Below are positions 54,597 to 63,697 of a stretch of 64,000 nucleotides of DNA, in pieces (within the stretch, counting starts at the first letter, position 1; each line of letters begins with the position of its first letter). The position numbers and the translations under genes are program-made. The notes beneath the pieces are model-generated. The model was not told the origin of the DNA, made no database searches, and worked only from the letters and a program-made list of their open reading frames with translations. This DNA is from an uncultured Aquimarina sp. GTDB lineage: Bacteria > Bacteroidota > Bacteroidia > Flavobacteriales > Flavobacteriaceae. Location: contig CANMLL010000015.1 of the NCBI GenBank assembly GCA_947498775.1, positions 1 through 64,000 on the forward strand. Direction: 5' to 3'.

Positions 54597-54689
54597 ATCA
54601 TCGACATGCTTTTAGGATGATGTTGTATTTTCTAATCAAATTATGGCATCCTTTTAATAGCTATATTTAACTACATAAATCTATCTAAA

Positions 54690-55037
54690 ATGAAACGCAA
54701 GTATCTCTTTTTACTTCTAGCTATTATCGGGGTCTGTTATACCTGGTATTTCAATATTCAGTTTTATTTAACCGCTGAAGACCCCTCGCTACTCAACTAT
54801 ATTGCACAAACCAAAACTACTTTCCCTGCGCGGTCATTTAGTGCCGATTTATTAGTAGTGGTCGTCACATTTTTTGTGTGGTATATTCCCGAAGCTATCA
54901 AATTAAAGATAAAATATTGGTGGGTTTTGATACCACTTACCTTTTTGGTAGCTATTGCCTTTACTTTTCCGCTCTTCTTGTATATGAGACAGTCTAAATT
55001 AGATAAATTGAATGCCATGGCTAGCTCAAATCCATAA
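54690..55037 (+). CDS. DUF2834 membrane protein
   Basis: 115 residues with three hydrophobic segments (about 4-20, 52-68, 76-95), matching the DUF2834 family (VCYTWYFNIQFYLTAEDPSL, SADLLVVVVTFFVWYIPEA). The function is unknown. It lies 32 bp before the truncated permease gene and could be cotranscribed with it. Confidence 0.8.
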   Translation: MKRKYLFLLLAIIGVCYTWYFNIQFYLTAEDPSLLNYIAQTKTTFPARSFSADLLVVVVTFFVWYIPEAIKLKIKYWWVLIPLTFLVAIAFTFPLFLYMRQSKLDKLNAMASSNP

Positions 55038-55069
55038 CTACTAAAATTAGCGAGTTATCACATGAAAAA

Positions 55070-55288
55070 ATGAACAAAGCCACATTAAAAAGATCAATTT
55101 CGTTACCAATACTATTCCTATATGGATTAGGTACCATGGTGGGGGGTAGTTTTTATGCGTTGTCTGGAAAAGTAGCAAGGATGGCAGGAATCGCTGCTCC
55201 AATATCCTTTTTAATTGCAGGTATTTTGGCTTTTTTAAATGTATTTACCTTTTCAGAATTGTCATCACGCTACAAGGGATTAAAGTAA
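55070..55288 (+). pseudogene. truncated APC-family amino acid permease (N-terminal 72 residues)
   Basis: 72 residues match only the first two membrane helices of an APC permease (SISLPILFLYGLGTMVGGSF, AAPISFLIAGILAFLNVFTF, SELSSRY). A complete protein would have over 400 residues. The frame ends at once after SSRYKGLK, where sequence of a different gene (cyclase family) begins, so a deletion fused the two. Confidence 0.85.
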
Positions 55289-55533
55289 TGGGTATTAATT
55301 CATGGGGTTGGAATTTACCACTACCCTATATGATGAAAAAAGCAAAAGAAACAGGAAACTCAGAGTTGTTTTGGGAAGCCCATCTAGTAGGTCAAAACAA
55401 AGAATATTGCCATATGGAGCAATTAGTCAACCTCGATGCACTCCCTTATAGCGGTTTTAAAGTTGCCGTGTTCCCTCCAAAATTGTTGGAGCTTCAGCTG
55501 CGTCAACAAGGGTGGTGGCTATTATTTGATTAG
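55276..55533 (+). pseudogene. truncated cyclase-family gene (C-terminal part), frameshifted
   Basis: From 55276 the frame reads GIKVMGINSWGWNLPLPYMM, FWEAHLVGQNKEYCHMEQL, NLDALPYSGFKVAVFPPK, the C-terminal part of cyclase/kynurenine-formamidase-like proteins. The N-terminal part (with the HxGTHxDxP-type metal motif) is missing. After VFPPK a +1 frame gives IVGASAASTRVVAII and a stop at 55527, the expected ending, so there is also one frameshift near 55480. The frame as it stands ends at 55533. Confidence 0.8.
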
Positions 55534-55604
55534 ATAGGAACCTTACAAATTTTAGAAACTTCGCCTCGTTCAATTCTAAGTTTTTAGTACCTTGCCTTTT
55601 ACCT

Positions 55605-57008
55605 ATGATTCAATTTATTTTAAATAATGAGGTTATTCAGACATCTGCACCTGCAGGAATAACGCTATTAGATTTTATTAGAGAACACAAGCAATTAAAA
55701 GGAACAAAAATTGGTTGTCGGGAAGGAGATTGCGGTGCTTGTACAGTTTTAGTCGGAGAACTAAATGACGACAAAGTCTCTTATCAAAGTATCACATCTT
55801 GTATTTCACCCTTGGGGAACGCCAACGGAAAACATATTGTAACGGTCGAAGGCATTAATTTACCCAAGACATTGAATACAGTACAACAAGCCATGACCGA
55901 TAATTATGCTACGCAGTGTGGATTTTGTACTCCGGGTTTTGTGGTTTCTATGACTGGGTATGCCATAGAAAAAAGCCAGGCTACCTCAAATTCCTGTAAT
56001 GATGCTATAAGTGGAAATATTTGCCGTTGTACCGGGTATAAATCCATTGAAAAAGCAGGTGTAGCTATTGAAGATAAGTTACAAAAAAAAAATACGAATG
56101 ATGCTATCGCATGGTTGATCAAAGAGGGGTTCATTCCTAATTATTTTGAAACCATTCCGGAAAAATTAAAAGGTTTAGCACCAAACGCTATTGCTAGTGA
56201 AGGAAAAATAGTGGCTAGCGGAACAGATCTATACGTTCATAATGCAGATCAACTTGCAGAGGAGCAAGTTCATTTAATTGCGAGTCATAACACTTTGACA
56301 GGGATTCAGTTTGCAGATTCAACTTGTACCATAGGTGCCAACACCACGGTTACCCAATTATTAGAAAATGAGAAATTACAGCTACAATTCCCAAAGCTAA
56401 AGTCATTTCTTAAACTCGTTTCTTCAGAACCTATACGCAATATGGGGACGTTGGGAGGAAACTTTGTCAATGCTTCTCCGATCGGAGATATGACGATTTT
56501 CTTTTTGGCACTCAACTCAATCGTAACCCTTCAAACCAAAACTGGGTCAGAAAGGCAAATAGCATTTAGCGAGTTTTACAAAAGCTATAAAACGTATGAT
56601 TTACAAAAGGGAGAAATTCTAAAGAGTATTTCTTTTGACATTCTAAATGATGGAGACTTTTATAATTTTGAAAAGGTAAGTAAACGAACACATTTGGATA
56701 TCGCAAGTGTAAATACCGCTGCAAAGATCACCCTGGAAAACGATGTAGTGAAAACCGCGCATTTTTCTATAGGAGGAGTCGCTCCTATCCCAAAATATTT
56801 ATTAAGTACCAGTAATTTCTTCATCGGAAAAACAATTGATTCGGAAATCGTAAAAGAAGCAGAAGCCGTTTTACAATCCGAAATCGCACCAATTAGTGAT
56901 GTAAGAGGATCAGCAGACTATAAGCGTTTATTAGCCAAACAATTGTTCTTTGCACATTTTATTGAATTATTTCCAACGAAGATTCAACTTCAAAAACTGA
57001 CAACATGA
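55605..57008 (+). CDS. xdhA: xanthine dehydrogenase small subunit (2Fe-2S and FAD)
   Basis: 467 residues. The first [2Fe-2S] cluster uses Cys38, Cys43, Cys46 and Cys66 (GCREGDCGAC), the second uses Cys105, Cys108, Cys140 and Cys142 (QCGFCTPG, NICRCTGY). The FAD domain follows from about 190 (ASGTDLYVH, SEPIRNMGTLGGNFVNASPI). Electrons from the molybdenum subunit pass through the clusters to FAD and on to NAD. The stop overlaps the start of xdhB by 4 bp. Confidence 0.95.
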   Translation: MIQFILNNEVIQTSAPAGITLLDFIREHKQLKGTKIGCREGDCGACTVLVGELNDDKVSYQSITSCISPLGNANGKHIVTVEGINLPKTLNTVQQAMTDNYATQCGFCTPGFVVSMTGYAIEKSQATSNSCNDAISGNICRCTGYKSIEKAGVAIEDKLQKKNTNDAIAWLIKEGFIPNYFETIPEKLKGLAPNAIASEGKIVASGTDLYVHNADQLAEEQVHLIASHNTLTGIQFADSTCTIGANTTVTQLLENEKLQLQFPKLKSFLKLVSSEPIRNMGTLGGNFVNASPIGDMTIFFLALNSIVTLQTKTGSERQIAFSEFYKSYKTYDLQKGEILKSISFDILNDGDFYNFEKVSKRTHLDIASVNTAAKITLENDVVKTAHFSIGGVAPIPKYLLSTSNFFIGKTIDSEIVKEAEAVLQSEIAPISDVRGSADYKRLLAKQLFFAHFIELFPTKIQLQKLTT

Positions 57009-59269
57009 TGAAGACGATGAAAAATATTGACAGTTTTACACATGTTCGCGGAGAATCATTGTTTGTAGATGACTTAATTACCAGACAAGATACGTTGTAT
57101 GGGTTGGTATTCGATTCACCAAAAGCACACGGAAAAATAAAACATGTAGATTATACCAAGGCCGAACAGGTTGAAGGGGTTGTAAAAATATTTACATACA
57201 AAGATGTTTTGGGTGAAAATCAAATCGGTGGAATCATTCCTGATGAACCGTTATGGGCCGAAGACGAAGTTCATTTTTGGGGGCAGCCTATTGCATTTAT
57301 TGTGGCAGAATCCGAAGCCATTGCAAAAAAAGCACGCCTGCTCATTGAAATAGAAATTGAAGAACTACCTGTAATTACAACAGCAAAAGAAGCCAAAGAA
57401 AAACAGAGCTTTATCAATGCGCCTCGCTCTTTTAAACTTGGAGATACAGATGCTACTTTTTCGGATTGCGATTATGTCACCGAGGGAGAAACATTTTCAA
57501 ATGGGCAAGAACACCTGTATCTCGAAACCCAAGGTTGCTACGCCGTTCCTCAAGAAAATGGGAGTATTAAGATCACATCATCTACGCAAGGTCCTACGGC
57601 AGTTCAAAAAACCGCTGCCAAAGTTTTAGGGGTACCCATGCATAAGATAGAAATAGATGTCATCCGACTTGGTGGAGGATTTGGAGGTAAAGAAGATCAA
57701 GCCACACCTTGGTCTGTAATGGCAGCAGTTGCGGTACAATATTTAAACAGACCTGTAAAATACATTCTTAATCGTCATGATGACCTGCGCATGACCGGAA
57801 AGCGTCATCCTTATTCCTCTTTTTTTAAAATTGGATTACGCAAAGACCTAAAAATAATGGCCTTTGAAGCAGAGTTTTTACAAAATTCTGGTGCAGCTGC
57901 AGATTTATCACCAGCTATTGCCGAAAGAACATTATTTCATGCAACCAACAGTTATTTTGTGCCCAATGTAAGTACAACTGTGTATAGTTGCAAAACAAAC
58001 TTACCTCCCAATACAGCATTCAGAGGTTTTGGTGGTCCCCAAGGAATGTTTGTTATTGAATCTGCTATTGCCAAAGCCGCAGATAAAATTGGCATCGATA
58101 GACGGAAAATTCAGGAAGCCAATTTATTGGCAGAAAATGATGAATTCTCTTACGGGCAAATCGCAACCCAAGTTGAAGCCCAAAATACTTGGTTCACAGC
58201 AAAAGAAAAGTTTAATCTTGATATACTAGAGAAAGAAATAGCAGATTTCAACACTCATAATACTCATTTCAAAAAAGGAATTTCTTTGATGCCTGTGACT
58301 TTCGGGATTTCATTTACCAATACAATGATGAATCATGCAAGAGCCTTGATTCATATCTATCAAGATGGTAGTGTTGGTGTGAGTACAGGAGCTGTCGAAA
58401 TGGGACAAAGTGTTAATACAAAGATGTTGCAGGTAGCCCAAAATGCCTTGGGTATTTCTGCTGGTAAAGTGAAGTTAGAAACAACCAATACCACTCGTGT
58501 TGCCAATACTTCGCCTTCTGCAGCAAGTTCAACAGCAGATTTAAATGGAAAAGCTGTTGATAAGGCTTGTGCTGCATTACTTCAAAGATTGACAAAAGTG
58601 GCTGCTAAAATGGTTGATGTGGATCTGCCCAAAATTTCCTTTAAAGAAGATTATGTTTTTGTAGACGGAAAAAAATCAGATATTACGTGGGAGGCAATTG
58701 TTGCTCAGGCTATGACAGAACGAATTGCCTTAACTGAAAATGCACACTATGCAACACCCGTCATTCATTTTGATAAAACAAAAGAAAGAGGGCATCCTTT
58801 TGCATATCACGTCTATGGCACTGCAATTACATCGGTTACCGTCGATTGTGTGCGAGGAACCTATGAAATTGACGCTGTAAAAATTGTACATGATTTCGGA
58901 AAAAGCATGAATTATGGCGTAGATTTAGGACAAGTAGAAGGTGCGCTTGCACAAGGAATTGGTTGGATGACTATGGAAGAAATTGCGTATAACCACGATG
59001 GACGATTATTATCGAATGCCTTGTCGACGTATAAGGTGCCCGACATATTTTCTGCACCAAAAACAATCGAAACTATCCCTGTAGAAACTGAAGGAAATGA
59101 TATGGCCATTCATAAGTCTAAAGCCGTTGGCGAACCCCCGCTGATGTATGGGATTGGTGCGTATTTTGCTATTCAGCAGGCCGTAAAAGCGTTCAATAAA
59201 AATTATAAACTAAAGTTTGATTCGCCGTTTACACCAGAAAAGGTATTAATGGGATTATACGAAAAGTAA
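57005..59269 (+). CDS. xdhB: xanthine dehydrogenase molybdopterin-binding subunit
   Basis: 754 residues. The molybdopterin-binding fold has RLGGGFGGKEDQA near 222, TAFRGFGGPQGM, and the catalytic Glu710 in KAVGEPPLMYGIG. It oxidises hypoxanthine and xanthine to urate. It overlaps xdhA by 4 bp and is followed after 5 bp by a small membrane protein gene. The maturation gene xdhC lies 2.8 kb further, beyond an inserted element. Confidence 0.95.
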   Translation: MMKTMKNIDSFTHVRGESLFVDDLITRQDTLYGLVFDSPKAHGKIKHVDYTKAEQVEGVVKIFTYKDVLGENQIGGIIPDEPLWAEDEVHFWGQPIAFIVAESEAIAKKARLLIEIEIEELPVITTAKEAKEKQSFINAPRSFKLGDTDATFSDCDYVTEGETFSNGQEHLYLETQGCYAVPQENGSIKITSSTQGPTAVQKTAAKVLGVPMHKIEIDVIRLGGGFGGKEDQATPWSVMAAVAVQYLNRPVKYILNRHDDLRMTGKRHPYSSFFKIGLRKDLKIMAFEAEFLQNSGAAADLSPAIAERTLFHATNSYFVPNVSTTVYSCKTNLPPNTAFRGFGGPQGMFVIESAIAKAADKIGIDRRKIQEANLLAENDEFSYGQIATQVEAQNTWFTAKEKFNLDILEKEIADFNTHNTHFKKGISLMPVTFGISFTNTMMNHARALIHIYQDGSVGVSTGAVEMGQSVNTKMLQVAQNALGISAGKVKLETTNTTRVANTSPSAASSTADLNGKAVDKACAALLQRLTKVAAKMVDVDLPKISFKEDYVFVDGKKSDITWEAIVAQAMTERIALTENAHYATPVIHFDKTKERGHPFAYHVYGTAITSVTVDCVRGTYEIDAVKIVHDFGKSMNYGVDLGQVEGALAQGIGWMTMEEIAYNHDGRLLSNALSTYKVPDIFSAPKTIETIPVETEGNDMAIHKSKAVGEPPLMYGIGAYFAIQQAVKAFNKNYKLKFDSPFTPEKVLMGLYEK

Positions 59270-59274
59270 TAATT

Positions 59275-59775
59275 TTGAGCAAGGCCATAACACTACAATA
59301 CATCAAAGCTAACATCCTCAGAGGAGCTTTAATTTATAGTTCCGGGGATTTGATCGCTGCCATACTACTAGGAGAATTTTCAATATATCGATTATTGGGT
59401 ATGATCGCTTTGGGAGCAACATTGTATGCCTTAGAAATTCCAAATTATTTTGCCTGGATAGAGACCAAAACAAAAGCAATAACAGGAACTAAAAAAACGT
59501 TGACTAAGACAGGGTTAGCGATACTTTATTTTAATCCACTTTGGATTGCACGTCATTTATTATTTATCAAACTTTTCTCGGGCAATTTTAATCAAATCGA
59601 CTTAAATTTACTGAAAATAGCCTGGTTATCATTTTTAGTCAATATACCTATATCGTTTGTAGCTAATTATTTAATTCAAAATAAAGTAAGCTTGCATTGG
59701 CGATTTTTGGCTAGTGCTATCTTCTCTGCATTAATGGCTATTTATTATGCATTGAGTGAAGTGATTTTTAATTAG
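59275..59775 (+). CDS. small membrane protein in xdh cluster, unknown function
   Basis: 166 residues from a TTG at 59275, 5 bp after xdhB. Four hydrophobic segments are seen (about 16-32, 36-54, 84-100, 118-138 and a last one at 145-160). The layout (YIKANILRGALIYSSGDLIA, WIARHLLFIKLFSGN, FLVNIPISFVANYLIQNKVS) recalls Mpv17/PMP22-like proteins, but I do not assign it with certainty. The position suggests a role next to xanthine dehydrogenase, perhaps in purine transport. The insertion element begins 18 bp after its stop. Confidence 0.7.
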   Translation: MSKAITLQYIKANILRGALIYSSGDLIAAILLGEFSIYRLLGMIALGATLYALEIPNYFAWIETKTKAITGTKKTLTKTGLAILYFNPLWIARHLLFIKLFSGNFNQIDLNLLKIAWLSFLVNIPISFVANYLIQNKVSLHWRFLASAIFSALMAIYYALSEVIFN

Positions 59776-59821
59776 AAGTGGGTTACACTTTTTGGTAACT
59801 ATATATAAGTTTACACTAGAA

Positions 59822-60046
59822 AGAAAAGTTTGATTTCGCAAAAGAATTGTACATTCTTTAAAACATGCAAGTTATCTATTCCACGATTGAGTGTCGCTAA
59901 TTCGACAAAAACATAGCGTGAGTTATTGCCGATTATAATCAAAATAGGTTCTTACTTTTCAAATAACAAGGTACATTGTTAATGTTATCACTTTGTATTA
60001 ACCCTAACTAAACGTTCAAAACCAATGCGTATTTATAAATAAATGA
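59822..60046. other. non-coding left end of the mobile element
   Basis: AT-rich stretch between the left inverted repeat and the palindrome at 60047-60070. I see no gene in it. It probably holds the promoter of the 63-residue gene. Confidence 0.4.
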
Positions 60047-60070
60047 AATATACAATATAATTTGTATATT
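60047..60070 (+). promoter_or_regulatory. perfect palindrome upstream of the 63-residue gene
   Basis: 9-bp arms AATATACAA (60047-60055) and TTGTATATT (60062-60070) spaced by TATAAT. It ends 13 bp before the ATG at 60084, a good position for an operator or promoter of the small gene. Confidence 0.5.
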
Positions 60071-60083
60071 AAAACATATATTT

Positions 60084-60275
60084 ATGATATCCTATAATGC
60101 TAATCTCCTAGAAATGAGCGGTAAAAAAATATTAGAAGCTATAAACTTACTTAGATCAAATATGAATTCAGGTTTTAAAAGTATTAATAAAAGACTTGAT
60201 GGTATTGAAAATGAACTAAGAAAAATAGATACTGTTCTTGGATATCAAAAGCAATATGATAATATTCCTTCTTAA
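60084..60275 (+). CDS. small coiled-coil protein in mobile element
   Basis: 63 residues. The middle is a strong amphipathic coiled coil (NMNSGFKSINKRLDGIENEL). No DNA-binding motif is visible. The gene is convergent with the KilA-N gene and overlaps its 3' end by 4 bp (60272-60275). A palindrome sits just upstream. It could regulate the element or act with the KilA-N protein; both ideas are inference. Confidence 0.55.
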   Translation: MISYNANLLEMSGKKILEAINLLRSNMNSGFKSINKRLDGIENELRKIDTVLGYQKQYDNIPS

Positions 60276-61258
60276 TTATCTTCTTTAGGATTCCAATCCG
60301 ACCCTTTTTTTAAATTTTTATTAAACTCCGATAAAGCTTGTTGGTTTTTATCCAGTATCGATTTATTTGCTATTTTTTCTAATTCTTCTCCTGTTTTTTC
60401 TTGAGCCTCAATATAAGTTTTGTCACTTTGTTTTCTTACAGCTTTAATTAAATCAATATTTTTTAGTTTTTCTAACTGCTCTTTTGCTGCTTTGTAAAGA
60501 ACATCATATCTAGCGGATTTAGAAACATCTCTTTTTATCATTTCTGCATTAAAAGACTCTAAATTTGACATTACTGTTAATTCATTGATGCTTGCAAAAT
60601 CTCTAACATTTAAACCGTTACTTGCATGTTTTTTATTCGCTTCTCTCCATTCTTTTGCCGTACAACCAAATAATGCTAAATTTAATAAATCAGCTTCTTT
60701 TGCGTACTCAATACCCTTTTTACTATTTGGAAGGGTAGATTTTGGTATAATATGTTTTAAGACAGCGTCCGTATGTATATGATAATTGGCTTTACTTAAA
60801 ACTCTCTTTACATTCCATTCAAGATTGTAAAGATCACTTTCTGCTTCTTTTAGTCTTTGATACTCTTTAACAATATAAAGCTGAAAAACTGGACTTATCC
60901 ACATTCCGAAATTAAATGCAATGTCTTTATGTGCATATGTTCCTCCATATCTTCCTGCTTGTGCAGTTATTCCAATTGAATTGGTTTTGTTAACCCATTC
61001 TTTAACACTGATTTTAAATGTATTAGTTCCTGCAGACTGTCTAATTATGGCGTATTCGCCATAATTAAAACCTGGGTTGTTCATTGTTTCCCAAGCACTA
61101 ATGTATTCTAAGGTGTTAACATTTCTTAACCAATCACTTATAAAAAACTCTCCATCTTTTGCTTTTATCATGTCTGTTAGACATATATAATCTTCGTCTC
61201 CAATCTCTGTTAAAGAAATAGAGACGTTATCGACCACTATTTTTTGAACCTTACCCAT
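60272..61258 (-). CDS. KilA-N domain protein
   Basis: 328 residues. The KilA-N DNA-binding domain covers about residues 20-125 (YICLTDMIKAKDGEFFISDW, WVNKTNSIGITAQAGRYGGT, AHKDIAFNFGMWISPVFQLY). A helical C-terminal part of 200 residues follows (ALFGCTAKEWREANKKHA, KSARYDVLYKAAKEQLEKL). KilA-N proteins are common in phages and defence islands; the function of stand-alone bacterial ones is mostly unknown. The start overlaps the end of the transposase remnant by 8 bp, so the gene travels as a passenger of the element. Confidence 0.88.
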   Translation of the reverse strand: MGKVQKIVVDNVSISLTEIGDEDYICLTDMIKAKDGEFFISDWLRNVNTLEYISAWETMNNPGFNYGEYAIIRQSAGTNTFKISVKEWVNKTNSIGITAQAGRYGGTYAHKDIAFNFGMWISPVFQLYIVKEYQRLKEAESDLYNLEWNVKRVLSKANYHIHTDAVLKHIIPKSTLPNSKKGIEYAKEADLLNLALFGCTAKEWREANKKHASNGLNVRDFASINELTVMSNLESFNAEMIKRDVSKSARYDVLYKAAKEQLEKLKNIDLIKAVRKQSDKTYIEAQEKTGEELEKIANKSILDKNQQALSEFNKNLKKGSDWNPKEDN

Positions 61259-62012
61259 TAATCAACTCTTTATATGTTACTCTGTTTCCAATTTTAGACA
61301 AAAGTAAATTAAATCTTTCATTCTCACTTCCATTTCTGGTATTGTATCTGAATACAAATTCGTCTACATACATCTGTAAATGCTCTTTAGAAGTAAAACG
61401 ATGTATCCAAAGATACCACGCTTTAAAAATGACCAGAAACCCTCTATTGTGTTTGTATGAACTCTACCATAACGTATCGATACTTATAATGCTTGACTAC
61501 ATTATAGTTGTAAACCCTTTTAAAGCATTGTAAGATGAATATTCATCTGTATATAATTGAGCACCTTCTTTTACATTTTTAATAATCTCTCTGGATAATG
61601 TTTCATCCGCTTCAACTTCATTGTCTAATTGCTCATTATCATCTAAACCAAAACATTTTCTTATACGTTGAAGCATAAACCAAGCAGATTTTTGAGTAAT
61701 TTTTAAATCTCTACCTAATTGTAGCGAAGAAATACCCTTTTTATGTGAAGTAACTAACCATATAGCAAGAAACCATTTTTGTAATTCCATTTTAGTATTA
61801 TCAAAAACAGTATTGGTCTTAACGTTGAAATATTTTCCGGTGTTCTTACACTTGTATTTATTACCTTTACAATTGTATACTTTAGATAATGGATCAAAAG
61901 GACTTATAACGTTACCTTGCCATCTAATTTCTTCTAAATGATCTATGCAAGACTGCTCATCTGGGAAAGCTTGTAGTAGTTCTAGTATCGAATTAAAGTC
62001 CTTGTTAATCAT
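61251..62012 (-). pseudogene. IS1595-family transposase, internally deleted and frameshifted
   Basis: The ATG at 62012 (MINKDFNSILELL) leads into the zinc-ribbon part (YNCKGNKYKCKNTGKYFNVK) and the helical part of IS1595 transposases, up to the first catalytic Asp (EVEADET). The DDE core after that is missing: the frame jumps to LSREIIKNVKEGAQLYTDEY (second Asp). It stops at 61497, but other frames continue HYKYRY, GRVHTNTIEGFWSFLKRG (the catalytic Glu region) and FTSKEHLQMYVDEFVFRYNT to a stop at 61251. That needs at least three frameshifts (near 61515, 61470 and 61410) plus a deletion of roughly 60 codons. It cannot be active. Confidence 0.88.
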
Positions 62013-62114
62013 AGTGTTACTTTTATTACACCACAAATATAGAACTTAATTACACCAAGATCTAATTATTTTAGTGTAAATTGGTATATAATCACCCGCT
62101 TTTCAATATAATTT

Positions 62115-63065
62115 ATGAAATTCTGGCAACATCTTTTATCAAAATTACGAGATACCCAAAACGTATATCTACTAACCGTTATAGAAAACATTGGCAGTTC
62201 TCCTGGTCGAAAAGGATTTAAAATGCTGGTTGCCGAAGACGGTTTTATTTTCGGTTCTGTTGGTGGAGGTGTCATGGAATTTTCATTGGTTGAAGAAGCA
62301 AAAAAATTACTGCAAGATGGTGATCTGAAAATCTTTTTGAAAAAACAAATACATCAGGGACATAAGCAAAATGGTTCGGGAATGATTTGCTCTGGAGAGC
62401 AGACTGTGGTTTTTCACCCTTTGAGCACTCAACATATTTCGATTATTGAACATATTTTGGATTGTTTGCAGTGCAATACCAAAGGAATATTTACCCTAAC
62501 ACCTACTTCAATCAATTTTTTAAATGAACAGCTAGCCGATAAATTCGAATACCAGATAACTTCATCTCAAGATTGGTTTTTTAAAGAACATATAGGGTTT
62601 ATGAGCACATTATATATTGTTGGTGGGGGGCATGTAAGTGTAGCGGTTTCTGAATTGTTCGTTACTCTTGGATTTCATGTGGTAGTTTTTGATAATCGAG
62701 AACATCTAAATACACTTGAGTTAAACACCAGTGCGCATCAGAAATTAATAGTAGACTTCAATGAAATAGCAAATCACATTTCGGAAGGTCCAGAGAGTTA
62801 TGTGGCAATTATGACCAACAGATATACTGAGGATAAATTAGTACTTAGTAAACTTATTAGAAATAGCTTTGCATATATAGGTGTTCTTGGAAGTACTGCA
62901 AAACTAAAAACCATGCGGGAAGTATTACAAAAAGAAGGTATTACAGCGTCTGAATTAAACAGCGTTCACGCACCCATAGGACTTGCCATAAAAAGTAAAA
63001 CACCTAATGAAATTGCAGTAAGCATTGCCGCAGAAGTTATTAAGATTAAAAATATGAACCAATAA
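62115..63065 (+). CDS. xdhC: xanthine dehydrogenase maturation factor XdhC
   Basis: 316 residues. The N-terminal XdhC/CoxI domain has VIENIGSSPGRKGFKMLV and FGSVGGGVMEFSLVEEA; the C-terminal Rossmann part has LYIVGGGHVSVAVSELF, FDNREHL and YIGVLGSTAKL. XdhC binds the molybdenum cofactor, adds the terminal sulfur ligand and delivers it to XdhB. It would normally follow the xdh genes closely; here the element at 59794-62096 lies between, so it may use a promoter provided by the element end or read-through. Confidence 0.93.
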   Translation: MKFWQHLLSKLRDTQNVYLLTVIENIGSSPGRKGFKMLVAEDGFIFGSVGGGVMEFSLVEEAKKLLQDGDLKIFLKKQIHQGHKQNGSGMICSGEQTVVFHPLSTQHISIIEHILDCLQCNTKGIFTLTPTSINFLNEQLADKFEYQITSSQDWFFKEHIGFMSTLYIVGGGHVSVAVSELFVTLGFHVVVFDNREHLNTLELNTSAHQKLIVDFNEIANHISEGPESYVAIMTNRYTEDKLVLSKLIRNSFAYIGVLGSTAKLKTMREVLQKEGITASELNSVHAPIGLAIKSKTPNEIAVSIAAEVIKIKNMNQ

Positions 63066-63157
63066 TTTATTTTGTTTCTTAATCTAAAAAAGATACATTT
63101 CAAACTGGTTTTGATTCATGATAGATCGGACAGATTAAAAATATTAAAATAACAGAA

Positions 63158-63634
63158 ATGACAGAAGAGGATAAGAAATTTATGAGACGCGCCATCGAAC
63201 TTGCAGAAGAAGGAATGGATTCTAATACAGGAGGTCCATTTGGGGCAGTGATTGTAAAAAATGGAGAAATAATAGCAGAAGGATGTAATAAAGTTACATC
63301 ACATAATGATCCCACGGCTCATGCCGAAGTAGATGCCATCCGTACTGCTTGTAAAAAACTAAACACTTTTCAATTAGACGATTGTATCATTTATACCTCT
63401 TGCGAACCTTGCCCTATGTGTTTGGGAGCTATATATTGGGCCAGACCTAAAAAAGTTTTTTACGGTTGTACACGTGAAGATGCTGCCGATATTGAGTTTG
63501 ATGACCAATTAATTTACGATGAGATTGCCGTAGGAATTTCGAATAGACAAATAGAATTTACCAACGGAATGCGCAATGAAGCAATAAAAGTTTTTCAAAA
63601 ATGGAATTCAAAAACTGACAGAACAGAATATTGA
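63158..63634 (+). CDS. guaD: guanine deaminase-type CMP/dCMP deaminase fold protein
   Basis: 158 residues, the short cytidine-deaminase-fold guanine deaminase type. The zinc site is His55-Ala-Glu57 with Cys85 and Cys88 (SCEPCPMCLGA). The tail YGCTREDAADIEFDDQLIYD and the length fit GuaD of the Bacillus type rather than tRNA adenosine deaminase. It turns guanine into xanthine, the substrate of the xanthine dehydrogenase upstream. It lies 92 bp after xdhC. Confidence 0.88.
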   Translation: MTEEDKKFMRRAIELAEEGMDSNTGGPFGAVIVKNGEIIAEGCNKVTSHNDPTAHAEVDAIRTACKKLNTFQLDDCIIYTSCEPCPMCLGAIYWARPKKVFYGCTREDAADIEFDDQLIYDEIAVGISNRQIEFTNGMRNEAIKVFQKWNSKTDRTEY

Positions 63635-63697
63635 ATCTTAATTGGATTACCGCAAATGTCGCTATAGAAAATATTGAATCGATGAAGAATAAATAAT

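Larger units (their letters stand above)
59794..62096. mobile_element. IS1595-type element with KilA-N passenger, decayed
   Basis: About 2.3 kb bounded by imperfect inverted repeats of 28 bp (59794-59821 and 62069-62096; 22 of 28 match by eye). It contains, from left, a 260-bp non-coding end, a 63-residue coiled-coil gene, a KilA-N gene on the opposite strand, and the remains of an IS1595-family transposase. The outer limits may extend a few bases to a shared AAGyGGGT-like sequence. I see no clear target duplication. The right end lies 18 bp before xdhC and the left end 18 bp after the membrane protein gene, so it probably split the xdh operon. Confidence 0.7.

Noticed and set aside
61342..61533. 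63-codon plus-strand frame
   Set aside because: It is the shadow of the decayed IS1595 transposase on the other strand, whose conserved motifs explain the sequence.
59780..62104. Target-site duplication of the IS1595-type element
   Set aside because: The bases outside the two inverted ends do not match over 8 bp, so no duplication is claimed.
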